DNA of 64,000 bases from Scleroderma bovista (Eukaryota > Basidiomycota > Agaricomycetes > Boletales > Sclerodermataceae). The DNA lies in contig JAYMGJ010000019.1 in assembly GCA_037178675.1 (NCBI GenBank), positions 1 to 64,000 of the forward strand, in the 5' to 3' direction. The translations under genes and the position numbers were made by a program. This document shows, piece by piece, positions 9,309 through 19,337 of the stretch (its first letter is position 1; every line of letters starts with the position of its first letter). The notes beneath the pieces were generated by a model. That model was not told the origin of the DNA, searched no databases, and saw only the letters and a list, made by a program, of their open reading frames with translations.

Positions 9309-10757
9309 TTACTCTTTTTTTGACTCGGAGTTGGCACCCGAGTTAGTAGAGTCCGTCTTACCGGACTCAGCAGCGATGGCCGCAGCGCGAGCCTTGGCCT
9401 TTTTGGTCTTCTTAGGACAGTTGTCCGCAAAGTGACCGGTCCCTCCGCAGAACATGCAGAGGTTGTTGTCCAGACGCCGTTTACGCTCGTCTGCGGTCAG
9501 CTTCCCGTCCTTACCAAGCTTGTTGGTCAGGTCCGGTCTGGAACCGGAGGAGGGCTGGTTGTTGGTCGTTTTGGACGAGCCAGAGTTGTTGGCGGAGCTG
9601 GGGGAGTTACCGGTCTTGGATTTCTCCTGACCGGAGTTGGATGAGTTGCCTCCGGAGTTGGAGGACTTGGTTGGGGATGAGGTGGATTGGGTCTTCGTCG
9701 TACGAGAGATCTCGTCTTTGCGCTCCCAATAGCGCGCGTCGATCTCTTGACAAAGGGCCCTAAGCCCATGCAGAGTCAGGGGTTTCCCAACTCGAGCTAT
9801 CTCATCTTTTAGGCGGTCCAGGAGACCAGAGTAGAATAGGCGGCGGAGCGCGCCATCCCCATAGTCCTGGACCTGCGAGGCAAGCCGGTTGAAGTCAACT
9901 ATATACCGCGTGACGCGGTGAGCATCCTTCATCCGGAGGTGCTCTAATTGATGCTCTGCATCAGCGATGGGGTCATGAGGACCAAAGGTACTCTGGAGCT
10001 CAGCGACAAAGTGGACCCAACTGTCCATCCAGAGTGGGCGGTCAGCCGGATCACCGGAGTGGAGGAGGTCCGGTTCGAACCACTCCAACGTCATACCTTT
10101 GAGATAGGACTGGGCGAACATTACCTTAGCCCTATCTAGGCGGAACGCTTTGGCGCGATCCTGGAAGCAGAGCTCACACTGGACCAAGAAGGTCCTGAGC
10201 TTTTTGGGGTCCGTACCATCAAAGGTGTCCGGTTCGCGGACTTTGGCACGGGAGGAAGAGGAGTCGTTGGTCCGGCAGGAGGAGCGGGAGAGGCGATTGA
10301 CGGCGACTGCTAGGTTTTGGAAAACAGCTAGACCAGGGTCTAGCTCGTCCATGGCGTCGACGAAGTCATCGTCATCGTCATCATCGTTGTCGCCATCTCC
10401 GGGGTCGTCCGGATCACCTCCGGGTCCGTCCTCAGGGCCAAACCACTGGTGTCGGGCAGGTTCGCGACGTTCCGGAGTGGGGTTGCGACGGTAAGGGAAT
10501 CGATCACCAGAAACGGATTCGTGGTGACCTAAGTCTGCAGAACCACGAAGGCTCTGAGACGCAGCATCTCGACACGGAGTCAAAGGCGCTGTAGGGTTTC
10601 GAGCTGTAAAGCTCCAGAATTGGCTAACTGAAGCCGGAGGTTGCCTGCGGTTAGACAGGGCTTGATGAGCAGCAGAGAGGTGGAGGTCATCTACTGCACC
10701 TGCTTCTTCAGCAAGTGTTGCAGCGGTACGAGCACGAGAGCACGTAGTCATAGTCAT
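9309..10757 (-). CDS. gag: Ty3/gypsy Gag
   Basis: 482 residues. An N-terminal Ser/Pro/Asp-rich part is followed by the retrotransposon Gag core (about residues 170-330; TFLVQCELCF, MTLEWFEPDLL, FVAELQSTFG, HRVTRYIVDFNRLA). A Ser/Asn/Gly-rich linker and one CCHC zinc knuckle (CMFCGGTGHFADNC) follow near residues 435-448, binding the element RNA. The protein ends in SKKE just before TAA (9309-9311). A run of seven A sits directly upstream of the stop and pol is open in the -1 frame. Confidence 0.93.
   Translation of the reverse strand: MTMTTCSRARTAATLAEEAGAVDDLHLSAAHQALSNRRQPPASVSQFWSFTARNPTAPLTPCRDAASQSLRGSADLGHHESVSGDRFPYRRNPTPERREPARHQWFGPEDGPGGDPDDPGDGDNDDDDDDDFVDAMDELDPGLAVFQNLAVAVNRLSRSSCRTNDSSSSRAKVREPDTFDGTDPKKLRTFLVQCELCFQDRAKAFRLDRAKVMFAQSYLKGMTLEWFEPDLLHSGDPADRPLWMDSWVHFVAELQSTFGPHDPIADAEHQLEHLRMKDAHRVTRYIVDFNRLASQVQDYGDGALRRLFYSGLLDRLKDEIARVGKPLTLHGLRALCQEIDARYWERKDEISRTTKTQSTSSPTKSSNSGGNSSNSGQEKSKTGNSPSSANNSGSSKTTNNQPSSGSRPDLTNKLGKDGKLTADERKRRLDNNLCMFCGGTGHFADNCPKKTKKAKARAAAIAAESGKTDSTNSGANSESKKE
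9315..9321 (-). promoter_or_regulatory. candidate -1 ribosomal frameshift site (A AAA AAA)
   Basis: On the minus strand, seven A residues are read in gag as (TC)A AAA AAA GAG TAA. Slipping one base back puts ribosomes into the pol frame, which is open from here through 5599. The heptamer fits the X XXY YYZ rule and lies one codon ahead of the gag stop. I did not fold the downstream RNA. Confidence 0.6.
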
Positions 10758-10826
10758 AAGAAATAGAAGCTAGTTTGCGTACGGGGTATGGAACAGTGAA
10801 CCCACACAAGTGTGAGTCTGAAATAC

Positions 10827-11447
10827 TGTCAAGTCCGGGTCTACTCCGGTAGGGGGTCCGGTCAAGTCCGGACAGAAGCAGACGAAGGGGGAGAGCAGAG
10901 GGCTGGACAAGAGATTAGTCCGGCCGGAGTTGGTGACCGCTTGGATTCAACGACTAAGGACAACGAGCGTTGATCCCTTGCATAGGTTCCGGTCAAGAAT
11001 GGGAGACGGAGATAGAGACGGAGACGGGCAAGATCAGGAGTAGAGACTATGGTTGATTTCAGACTGACTATACAGAATAAACTACGGAGTACTTATACTA
11101 AGTAGAAACTAGGGTCGAGTATATACGGTGACAAGTAAACAACCTAATAGCGGACAAGGAACGACCGGAGTTAGGACTAGGTCAGGTCCGATGAAAATAA
11201 AGCAGGTCCGGTGAAAATACTACAAGGTATGAGATATAAACAGAGCACGGAGAACTCACGGTACTACAGGGTTGACGGAGAAGTGAAGTAACGACTGGAT
11301 AGGGATTAATGCAAAGGGTCACACTTAGCGGAAGAGTATGTGCGCGTCTGGGACCGGAGTGACGCACAGAGGTCCGGAGTTGAGCTGTAGTGCTGCGATG
11401 CGACCGGAGTAACCGGGTATGATCCGGAGTTGGACATGGTCGTAACA
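10827..11447 (-). repeat. 5' LTR of Ty3 element (element orientation)
   Basis: 621 bp, paired with 3578-4198 and expected to hold the promoter for the minus-strand gag-pol RNA. I could not assign a tRNA primer site in the bases next to it (10757-10826); self-priming, known in some chromodomain elements, is possible but not shown. Confidence 0.95.
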
Positions 11448-12039
11448 GGACCGCGGGAAAGTGGTCCGGAGTTGAGCACAGCTTGTCCGGAGTGAAGGAC
11501 ATCCCAGAGGTGGGATAGTCCTGAGAGGTCTAGTGTCAAGTCTGGGACAGAGGTGGCTTTTGCCCTCGTGCAAGTAGGAGACTTGCTAGGATCGGACATA
11601 GGACCAAGGGGACAAGATAGGACGGAGGCCGGAGTTGGCCAGAGTTCAGGAGAACAAGATGGGATTAGGAGAGCATGGTGGGTAGTACAGAGTGGGGAGT
11701 ATCTTAGTCGAGATTTGATCTAAGGATCTACTAGGCCGGAGTACGGTAGTTTATATAGTAACGAGAACTAGGGTGAGTACATACGGTGACAAGTAAACAC
11801 CTTAGTCGGGACAAGGGATGGAGCAGAAGCAGACAGGAAAATAAACCAGGTACAAGAAAATAAAGCACGGACAGGAAAATAAACCGGAGCGGAAGCAGAC
11901 ACGGGGAACTAGAGTTACAGGGACGACGGAGGAAAAGCAGGGACAAGGGAACTAGGTCGGAAGAGGACAGGTAAGGGTCAGAGGTGGACTTAACTAATGT
12001 TAAGTCCGGAGCGATGTCCAGGACCGGAGGAAGTGGGAC

Positions 12040-12236
12040 CGGAGGAAGTGCACGACCGGAGGAAGTGGGACCGGAGGAAGTGCACGACCGGAGGAAGTGC
12101 AAGAGCGGAGGGAGTGTACGAGCGGAGGGAGTGTACGAGCGGAGGGAGTGTACGAGCGGAGGGAGTGTACGAGCGGAGGGAGTGTACGAGCGGAGGGAGT
12201 GTACGAGCGGAGGGAGTGTGCGAGTGGAGGAAGGGC
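12040..12236 (+). repeat. minisatellite, 17-18 bp unit
   Basis: About eleven head-to-tail units of GAGCGGAGGGAGTGTAC and earlier variants GACCGGAGGAAGTG inside the older LTR unit. All reading frames stay open across it because of the repeat, which creates spurious ORFs on both strands. Confidence 0.9.
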
Positions 12237-12647
12237 GGAGTAGCTGGAGGAAGGTCCGGAGTTGGACATGGAAATGTCCTAAGCCTTTGGTGGACCTGAC
12301 AGAGGAAGCGGAGCAGGAGCAGGAGCAGAACTGAGCCGGAGTTGGATGTACCAGCCGGAGTTGGGCTACATCGCAGACAAGGCTAAGGGAGTGGCCGGAC
12401 TGAAACCGGAGTAGCGACTAGTGGTAGGTACAGGTCCGACACAGAGGAGTTAGACTGCGGATCTGTCTGTAAGAAGACAGGGGTTAGTCCTGAGGCGGAG
12501 ATGGACGTAGTGACCGGAGTTGAGCTGGAGTGCAGCTATAGGGCTGGAGATGGCCGGACTAGATCCGGAGTTGCATCTATGCCTAAGGAGAGGTCAGGCA
12601 GGCCATGGTTAGACCGGAGTTGCGACTGGAAAAGTATGGATATGACA

Positions 12648-12960
12648 GCATTCCAGACCAGTAAGACCATTCAGATAGCAAGTCAGTCAATGTGTCAGAC
12701 CATCCAGAGCATTCCAGACCACTCAGGCTGGTCGGACAGTAAGTCAGACAGTAGATCAGATCAGTCAGTCAGTCAGTGTGTCAGACCATCCAGAGCATTC
12801 CAGATCACTCAGACTAGTCAGTCAATAAGTCAGTCAGTGTGTCAGACCATTCCAGATCATTCCAGAGCACTCAGACCAGTCAGTCAGTCAGTATGTTAAT
12901 ATGTCAGCCCATCCAGAGCATTCCAGAGCAGTCAGTGCACTCAGTAAGTCTGTCAGGATA
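12648..12960 (+). repeat. left subterminal array, inner part
   Basis: Continuation of the CAGACCA/GTCAGT array of 2870-3387 after the inserted LTR unit. The 5-bp duplication GCATT marks the join. An AT-rich stretch without any ORF (12961-13090) follows. Confidence 0.85.
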
Positions 12961-13090
12961 GCAAGTAAATTTTATTAACATGTCTATGTAGTAAGTGGCA
13001 ATACAAAGTGTGCTAAGCATTAAATACACTGTATCTATATTATTGTTTTTGTCATTGCATCAGCAAGTGTAGTACAAAGAATAAATATTA

Positions 13091-13525
13091 TATTATACTA
13101 ATGGTCGTCATTGTCGTGTTGGTGGTGGGGTGACCACGGTGGCTATGTCGTCGAGGTGGTGACCGTCATTGTCGTCGCTAGTGGTGGTGGCTACGTCGTT
13201 GACGCAGGTGGATGGTGGTCGCGTCGTTGATTGGCAGGTGGTGAGGTCATCGTCTTCGTCGCTGGTGGTAGTGGCTGCATTGTTGCCACTAGTGGTGGTG
13301 GCCGTCGTTGTCGTCGCTGGTAGTGGCTGGTGGGGTTGTCGCGTCGTCGTCAACGACTGTGGTGGGGTGGTGGCGGTGGCCTCGTCGTCATCGACGGTGG
13401 TGGTGGTAGCCACGTCATCGTCGACTGCAATAGTTAGTGAAACACAAAAAAAAGTAAATAAAAGACTTACAGATATAATAAAATTTGTGAGGTGGTGGCC
13501 GTCGTCGTCTCTGAGCGACGCTGAG
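13091..13525. repeat. GTC/GTG-rich low-complexity block
   Basis: Long runs of GTCGTC, GTGGTG and ACGTCGTCG words. Frames stay open on both strands only because of composition (Val/Asp/Thr strings). I see no gene here. Confidence 0.7.
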
Positions 13526-14412
13526 GCTGGGGGGGGGGTCTTGTCACCATCGTCGTCTTCGGACGACACTGCGGCTGGGGGACGTGTAGGAGACGTCGTC
13601 ATCGTCGCTACAGGTGGTCATCGTCAGTGGTGCATTGGCGGGTTGGTAGTACTTACCTTCGTCGTGTTGTTGCAGTGACTAGAAAATTTGAAGTGTGTTG
13701 TGATTACAAATCGGATTTGTAATCACAACACACTTCAAATTTTCTCGAAGTCCCACTCTCGCCACTCTGCCTCCCATCCACAATCACCCACGACAAGGGC
13801 GACGATGACAACGAACTTTGTCATCACTATTAGGTACGTGCCACCATGCACCCCCTTCACTAACGCCCATGATAGCCTCAGTGTTGTCGACGACGACGAC
13901 GACGCGTCGACTGCCGCCTCCACCATTGTCGTCAATGCCAACAGGCACCACCACCACTGTCCACCCCCAGCCCAGTGTCGCGTCGCCCAACCACGCGGCC
14001 GTTGACAATGCCTGACACTCACCAGCCCAGCGACGAAGATGCTGGCCACCTCGCCCAACAACGGCCACCTCCATCACCACCGTCGTCAACGGCAACGGCA
14101 ACCAGCACCATGACCAAGTACCACCACTGTTGATTGCACGACCACGACACTGATGCCAACCACCCCAGACGACGATAAACCTAGCCCCAGCGTCGCCCAA
14201 TGATGACGACGGCCCTAGCGACCATGACGGCCCCAGTGACGACAACGATGAAACTCAGGCCCAGTGACGACAAATGACCACCAAATGGCCGTCATCCCCT
14301 GCTTATCCCAACAATGGCGACGGTGATAACAACAGCCACCACCCCAGCACCAGCGTGTCGACGACGATGATGGATGCATCCCCCACGTCCCACAGCCCAG
14401 CGCCCACCAGCG
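13526..14412 (+). repeat. GTC-rich direct repeat, copy 1
   Basis: About 890 bp that recurs in the same orientation at 19338-20231 with mainly single-base differences. Both copies contain the 65-bp palindrome and a CCACCACCACTGTCC-type block. The ends are not TG..CA and I find no target duplication, so these are not clear LTRs. ORFs here code only for low-complexity Asp/Thr/His strings. Confidence 0.8.
13681..13745. repeat. 65-bp perfect palindrome, copy 1
   Basis: Two 32-bp arms (AGAAAATTTGAAGTGTG...) meet around a single G at 13713. The same palindrome at 19493-19557 has C at its centre. Confidence 0.95.
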
Positions 14413-15381
14413 CTGTGAGTCAAAGTGAGGATTTGGGTCAGAGAAATAACCCAAAACACAACACCAACAAGGGACTACAAAAATGTGCGAGTGGTGGTTT
14501 ACCTCTGCAGTGTCCAGAGAGGATATGCTGAGGAGGGGGAGAGGGGATCTACACCAACAGGGTGTTGCAGACAGAGATGCAGGATACTCCTGAGGTACAG
14601 GAGCAATGGATGACGAAGGGGACAGGTGTCTGGACTCTTCCTATAGCCTAGGAAGTGTCAAAGCGGGGATTGAGGTGACTGGGACTGAAGTAGCAATACT
14701 ACACCTAGAGATTGGTGCAGCAGAGGGGCAAGGGGGGCTCCTGATGTCCAGAAGCAATGGGAGATGAAGGATTGACAGGCTAGACTCCGCTTGAGCCTAG
14801 AGAAATACTTGGACTTGAATAGATTAAATAAACTTGAGATATCAGAGCCTTTAGACCTTCACTGAAGCCTACAAGACTCAAAGAGCTGAGGGGATACTGA
14901 CTGAGAGGGACTGGGAGAGGGATAATTTCGTGCTATTGGGCCTTTTTTCACTGGGCTGAGCCCAGGGGTTTAAATACATGGGGGGACACAGCATTAAAGT
15001 ACAAAAAGGGAAGGGAATAAGCAGAATTTGTCAAGGATTGGTAAGTGATTGGTAAGGGCTTTGTAAAGGCTTTGTAAGCGATCAGTAAGCAAGGGATAAG
15101 CAGGAATGAGTAAGCATAGGGAGCATGAATAAGCTGCTGAGTAAAGGAATGAGTAAGCTGCATGACAAGATTGATTGTTAAGGGAGTGAGTCATCAGCTG
15201 AGTAATATACCAAAAATGCGAAAGGGATAGAGTAATACTGATGACATGAGAGCATCAGTAAGCAAGGGATGAGTCACTGCACAGCAGAAGGGAGTCATTG
15301 ATCCATAGCCCAAGAAGTTTGATGGGAGGCTGTGTACCATCAGGAATTTGATGGGACAACAATGAGGAAGATCTGGGATTA
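14413..15381. other. no gene seen; repeat-derived stretch
   Basis: The GTC-rich block breaks off at 14412 and unrelated sequence begins (TGTGAGTCAAAG). It contains many GTAAGC words at 15030-15130 and no ORF that I recognise. It is probably part of another inserted repeat whose other side lies at 18363-19018, past the mariner element. Confidence 0.4.
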
Positions 15382-15528
15382 CAGCACTTTGCAAAAGTAT
15401 GCGGAAAAACCGTTTTCCAAATTGCTCAGCTAGGTCGGACCCCATAACCCCTCGCCAAATAGATCAAAACATGTCACAGCTACAGCAATGTTGATTGCTC
15501 ACTGGTACTCAGCGCTCGTCGTCTTTCC

Positions 15529-16593
15529 ATGGCACCACGTCAGGTCTCAGATGACCTGAAAGCACGGATCCCAGCCCTTCATCGTGAGGGATACCATGTC
15601 AAAGACATCTGTCACCTCCTTGATATCAAGAAAACACTGGTTTACAGAGTCCTCAAGCTGTACTCGCAGTATGGTGTTGTCTCGAATCCTCACAAGTACT
15701 CGTGCACGATTGGGCGCCCTCGTTCCCTCACCCATGCTGATCAGTTCTTTATCTCTGCTATTATAGACCATCGACGATCAGTTTATCTTGATGAGCTGCG
15801 GGATGAGCTCTGGCACAAGCGGCATGTTCATACAACTCTTTCAACACTCTCTCGTACCATCCAACAGCTCTCCCTCAGCCGCAAGGTTATCTCCGTGCGT
15901 GCTTATGAAAGGAGTGAAGCGTCACGAGCATTGTATATGAATCGAATTGCCGAAGAAGCTCCTGACGCTAACATGCTGGTGTTTGTTGACGAGGCAGCAA
16001 AGAATGAGCGTACACTATCACGGAAGTATGGGTGGTCGCACAAGACTGTCCGCTGTGTAGTTCAGAGGCCGTTTGTCCGTGGGTTGCGCTATTCAATCAT
16101 CCCTGCCATCACACTGGATGGCATCATTGCATATGACATTGTGGAGGGTCCAGTTGACGGCGAACGGTTCCTCAAGTTCCTCAAGGATCATGTGGTACGT
16201 ATATCCACCAAATTTGCTCAGTATATTCTTACTCGTGCTTCAATAGATGCCGTTTACCAATCCTTACCCCGGTCCTCATAGTGTTCTGGTGATGGACAAC
16301 TGCCACATCCATCATGGTCAAGAAATCCGCCGTTTCATTGAAGAAGAACATCGTAAGTTATGATCACAAATATCTGTTTTGAAGCTGATATATGTGTACA
16401 AGTCTGCAAACTTATTTTCCTTCCTCCGTACTCACCAGACTACAATCCCATTGAGCAAGCATTTTCATCTATCAAAGCATTTCTCCATCGTCATCCCCAT
16501 GACTCACCTATGATGTCAATTGTCCATGCATGCCAGAATATCACGCCTGATAAAGCGGAGGGCTACTTTAGGGCAGCAGGATACATTGTATAA
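15529..16593 (+). CDS. Tc1/mariner DDE transposase (DD35E)
   Basis: Three exons, 15529-16194, 16247-16352 and 16403-16593, give about 320 residues. An N-terminal helix-turn-helix region (residues 1-60) is followed by a second HTH with GRPRS, the usual AT-hook-like joint. The DDE domain follows: first Asp in VFVDEAAKNERT, second in VLVMDNCHIHHG, and Glu in PPYSPDYNPIEQ, with 35 residues between the last two. All three acids are present and no stop interrupts, so the enzyme may be active. It cuts the 26-bp ends and inserts at TA. Introns inside a transposase are common in basidiomycete elements. Confidence 0.93.
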
Positions 16594-16599
16594 AAGTAG

Positions 16600-18242
16600 C
16601 TACTCTTCTGCATCCGCAAATGGATCCATGTCTTCATCGACTGAGTACCCATGTGGAACGGGGAGCCACTGTTTATGGATCTCACAACGATAGAAAAGGT
16701 CATAATCATGTTCAATTGGTGCGGCATCAGGGTCATCTTCATCCCGCTTCATCGGAGGGCCACTGAACCGACAACCACCTCCCTCATGGTATCGTTTCTC
16801 ATAGGATACTTTCTTGTAAGCTGGTTCCTCCCGAGCTACAGCAGCAGAGGAAGAACTGGTTGTCGTGTTGCTCCGCTTTCTCTTCGCATCCAGACCATTC
16901 CACCAAGTCATACTACCCTTCTTCAAGCGGAGTATGTCACCAGCAGATATGCCAAGTTTGGAAAGTATCTTGTTGTCGACCTCAGGGAGAATATCTGGTC
17001 CAATCCCCTGAATCCAAAGAGCAGATTCAAAAGTAGATGCGTGCTGAACACCCAAGTGTGTCTCCGCATACTTGAGATAGCGTGACAAGTGTGACGGAGA
17101 TGGGACAAGTGGTGATGGCAACGCATTTTCATTACAGTTCACCTGCCGAGTGGGAGTCTGCAGAGTTGGGGCTGTGACATGGGAACTAGATGGTGTTGCT
17201 GCTGTCCTGGTAGTCGGGGACAGAAGTCCTGATTTAGTAATCATCTGCAGCAGGAGGACTGATGCAATGGAGTTGATGTCAACTGAGGGTGTCGACGGAG
17301 CTGGGGTTTGCAATGCTTTCCATGCTGGATGGAGGGCAGGGGCCTTGTTCACGAGATTGAATGACTCGATATTAGGTGGTGTTGTGATAGTGGCCTGGCC
17401 TTCCTCCTGTCAAGAATATATTTAGTAAATCTGGAATTTCTGTATGAGTAACAGTACAGAGGACTTACAAGAGCACGACACCAGTCAAGAACCATCGCAG
17501 GTGTCAATGGGACAGCTCCGAATGACCCAACATATGTGAGCCCTTCATCGTGCTCATTCTTGTGAGCTTTTTGAAGTTTCAAGCACCATCGAACCAGGCG
17601 GCTATCAAGATCGTCTTTTTGAGCGCGCCAAGATTTTCCCTTGCAAATATTACTAGTTGTTCAAGTCCTCACACACATAATTTACATACCTTATCACCTC
17701 CATTAGAACTAGTAGCCTCCGAGTCATCCTCAGAACTGGAGTTCTTTGTAGAGGACTGTGTTCGTGGCAATTTCTCAATATGCTTCATATCTACAAAAAT
17801 CTTGACTACACTTGGCTTGTCGTCCGTAATTTTCTTCACCATTTCCTGGTAATCAGCAACATTGTCGATGTCTATCGCATCACCAATCCGCTGCCTACAT
17901 GGGGATAAGGTGGATATTAGTCGTCATTCTCACAACAATAAAAAGACAAATTTACCCTTTGACTTTAGGTGGAATATACCGAAAGGGATAGTGCTTCTTC
18001 TCAGTGACTTCATAGCTCTTTTGTCCATGTTTGAGGAGTATGCTTCGCAAGAAGTCAAGATGGTTGGATTCGTTGATAGGAAAGACAAGTTCCTTTGTCT
18101 TTATGGATTTTTCTTCTTTCGAAGTGGTTTTTCCCTTGGTCACTTTCTTGATTTTAGAATAGACTGTCAGGGAAACAGAAAATGCATGCTCATCCTCAGA
18201 GTCCCGAGGAGGAGAAGGCGACGACATGCCGGAGTCTATCAC
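16600..18242 (-). CDS. SAM-like-domain protein carried by the mariner element
   Basis: Four exons (18242-17956, 17894-17690, 17639-17469, 17406-16600) join in frame to 489 residues with clean GT..AG junctions. The N-terminal 220 residues contain a charged region and a conserved-looking segment (RLVRWCLKLQ..LTPAMVLDWCRAL). Residues about 330-390 (YLKYAETHLGVQ...GIGPDILPEVDNKILSKLG...DILRLKKG) fit a sterile alpha motif (SAM): five helices ending in a G-I-x2-GD-x-LRL pattern. The tail is acidic. SAM domains mediate protein or RNA contacts. It may help transposition or target choice, but that is inference. Its position wholly inside the element makes it part of the mobile unit. Confidence 0.75.
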
Positions 18243-18360
18243 ACAAGGCTACAGTCATACATTATTTTTCTACCTTAGATACTTCTGGGGTCCTTGTCGG
18301 CAGCTCCCGAAAGAGTGAAACACGTCAAACACAGTTTCCGCATACTTTTGCAAAGTGCTG

Positions 18361-19337
18361 TAATAGGAGGATTGATCCGAGACAAAACAGCCACAAGAAG
18401 GGTACCAGGGGTCCAGAGGTCTTTGGGGGGTCAGCATACACTAAGGTGTAATGCATGTGTTCTAGCACTGCTGAAGCACAACCATGGGCTCCCTTGACAA
18501 GCTCTCTTCTGGGAAAGAATGAGAGGGGGTTCTTCTTCCTAATAGCACTATAAAGTGGGGATATAGCTGTCATGGTGCTGGAGGACGGCGTCTGAAAGTA
18601 GGGAAGCGGACAGAGTACTGGATTCGACGCATCCAGGGAAGCGAGACAAATGACAGAGGAAGATGGACACAGCAAGTATCTGGGAGGAAGGGACCATAGG
18701 CTGAGGGCTCAGGGGACACAGAGACGACCAGAGAAGACTTTTCAAGCTTGACAATAGACCTAAGGCGACCAAAGTACGTCCTTGATGCAGGACTGACGAG
18801 GAGAACGCGCTGACCGAGAACGAGGGGAACTGAGGGAGCAGGCTGGGAAGATATGTGCCAGGCAGTGCACGGTAACTCAGGGAGAGGCTGTCCTAAGAGC
18901 AGGACATAGTGGAGATCTGCAGCAATAGCGGAGAAATGATCCAGAGAAAATATGGACTCCATAGTGACCGATGAGATGAACATCTGGATTGCGGGGGGAA
19001 TTCTATTCTCATACCAAAATGGACGTTATTCCTTCAGTTTCTTCTGCTTCTTGGTGGTTCTTGTGCGAGTGATAGGCTTTCTGACGGTATAGTCACGTGC
19101 TTGATAGCTTCAGAAACGACGGAGCTATTCAAAATATCGGAATGCCGGCACTGGGCACCTAAAAATGACATTTGGGCGCTAAAAATCACTTCTTCTCTTT
19201 CTCCTTTGTTTCTCCATCAATTCTTCAGCTTCTTTGATCGTTCTGGTATGGGAGTCGGACTGCAGATGTGTATGGACGTTATTCCTTCAGTTTCTTCTGC
19301 TTCTTGGTGGTTCTTGTGCGAGTGATGACTGCTAGAC
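18361..19337. other. repeat-derived stretch; unrecognised minus ORF
   Basis: A minus-strand ORF of 137 codons (18983-18570) and an overlapping one (18675-18325) match no family I know. Two 55-bp direct repeats, 19019-19073 and 19272-19326 (ATGGACGTTATTCCTTCAG..), flank about 200 bp. Bases 19200-19262 resemble, in reverse complement, the last 65 bases of the window, so a dispersed repeat ends here. Confidence 0.4.

Larger units (their letters stand above)
3578..11447 (-). mobile_element. Complete Ty3/gypsy chromodomain LTR retrotransposon
   Basis: Two 621-bp LTRs (3578-4198 and 10827-11447, TGT..ACA) flank gag and pol on the minus strand. The 5-bp target duplication GGACC is at 3573-3577 and 11448-11452. 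Gag and pol ORFs have no internal stops and the LTRs differ at only 6 positions, so the copy is young and may be active. The domain order is protease-RT-RNase H-integrase-chromodomain, that of chromoviruses of the Ty3/gypsy group, whose chromodomain directs integration to marked chromatin. An additional gene runs antisense between pol and the 3' LTR. Confidence 0.95.
3388..12647. mobile_element. LTR unit (solo LTR or non-autonomous), split by Ty3 insertion
   Basis: Starts TGTCAAGACCGG at 3388 and ends GGATATGACA at 12647 (TG..CA), with a 5-bp direct duplication GCATT at 3383-3387 and 12648-12652. After removing the nested Ty3 element its own length is about 1385 bp (3388-3577 plus 11453-12647). 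It is rich in CCGGAGT words. It shares a stretch (ACGGTGACAAGTAAACA at about 11785) and the start TGTCAAG with the LTR of the nested element, so the two belong to related families. No coding sequence is seen; it may be a solo LTR. Confidence 0.75.
15382..18360 (+). mobile_element. Tc1/mariner-superfamily element with two genes
   Basis: Terminal inverted repeats CAGCACTTTGCAAAAGTATG.. (15382-15407) and its reverse complement (18335-18360) are flanked by TA on both sides (15380-15381, 18361-18362), the target duplication of this superfamily. Length is 2979 bp, about twice that of a simple mariner element. The extra length is a second spliced gene placed tail-to-tail with the transposase; the stop codons are 6 bp apart. 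Both genes look intact. Confidence 0.92.

Noticed and set aside
13100..14450. Overlapping ORFs of 100-170 codons on both strands, and their twins at 19270-20430
   Set aside because: Low-complexity GTC/GTG composition gives Val, Asp, Thr and His strings in every frame; there is no codon structure, intron pattern or family match.
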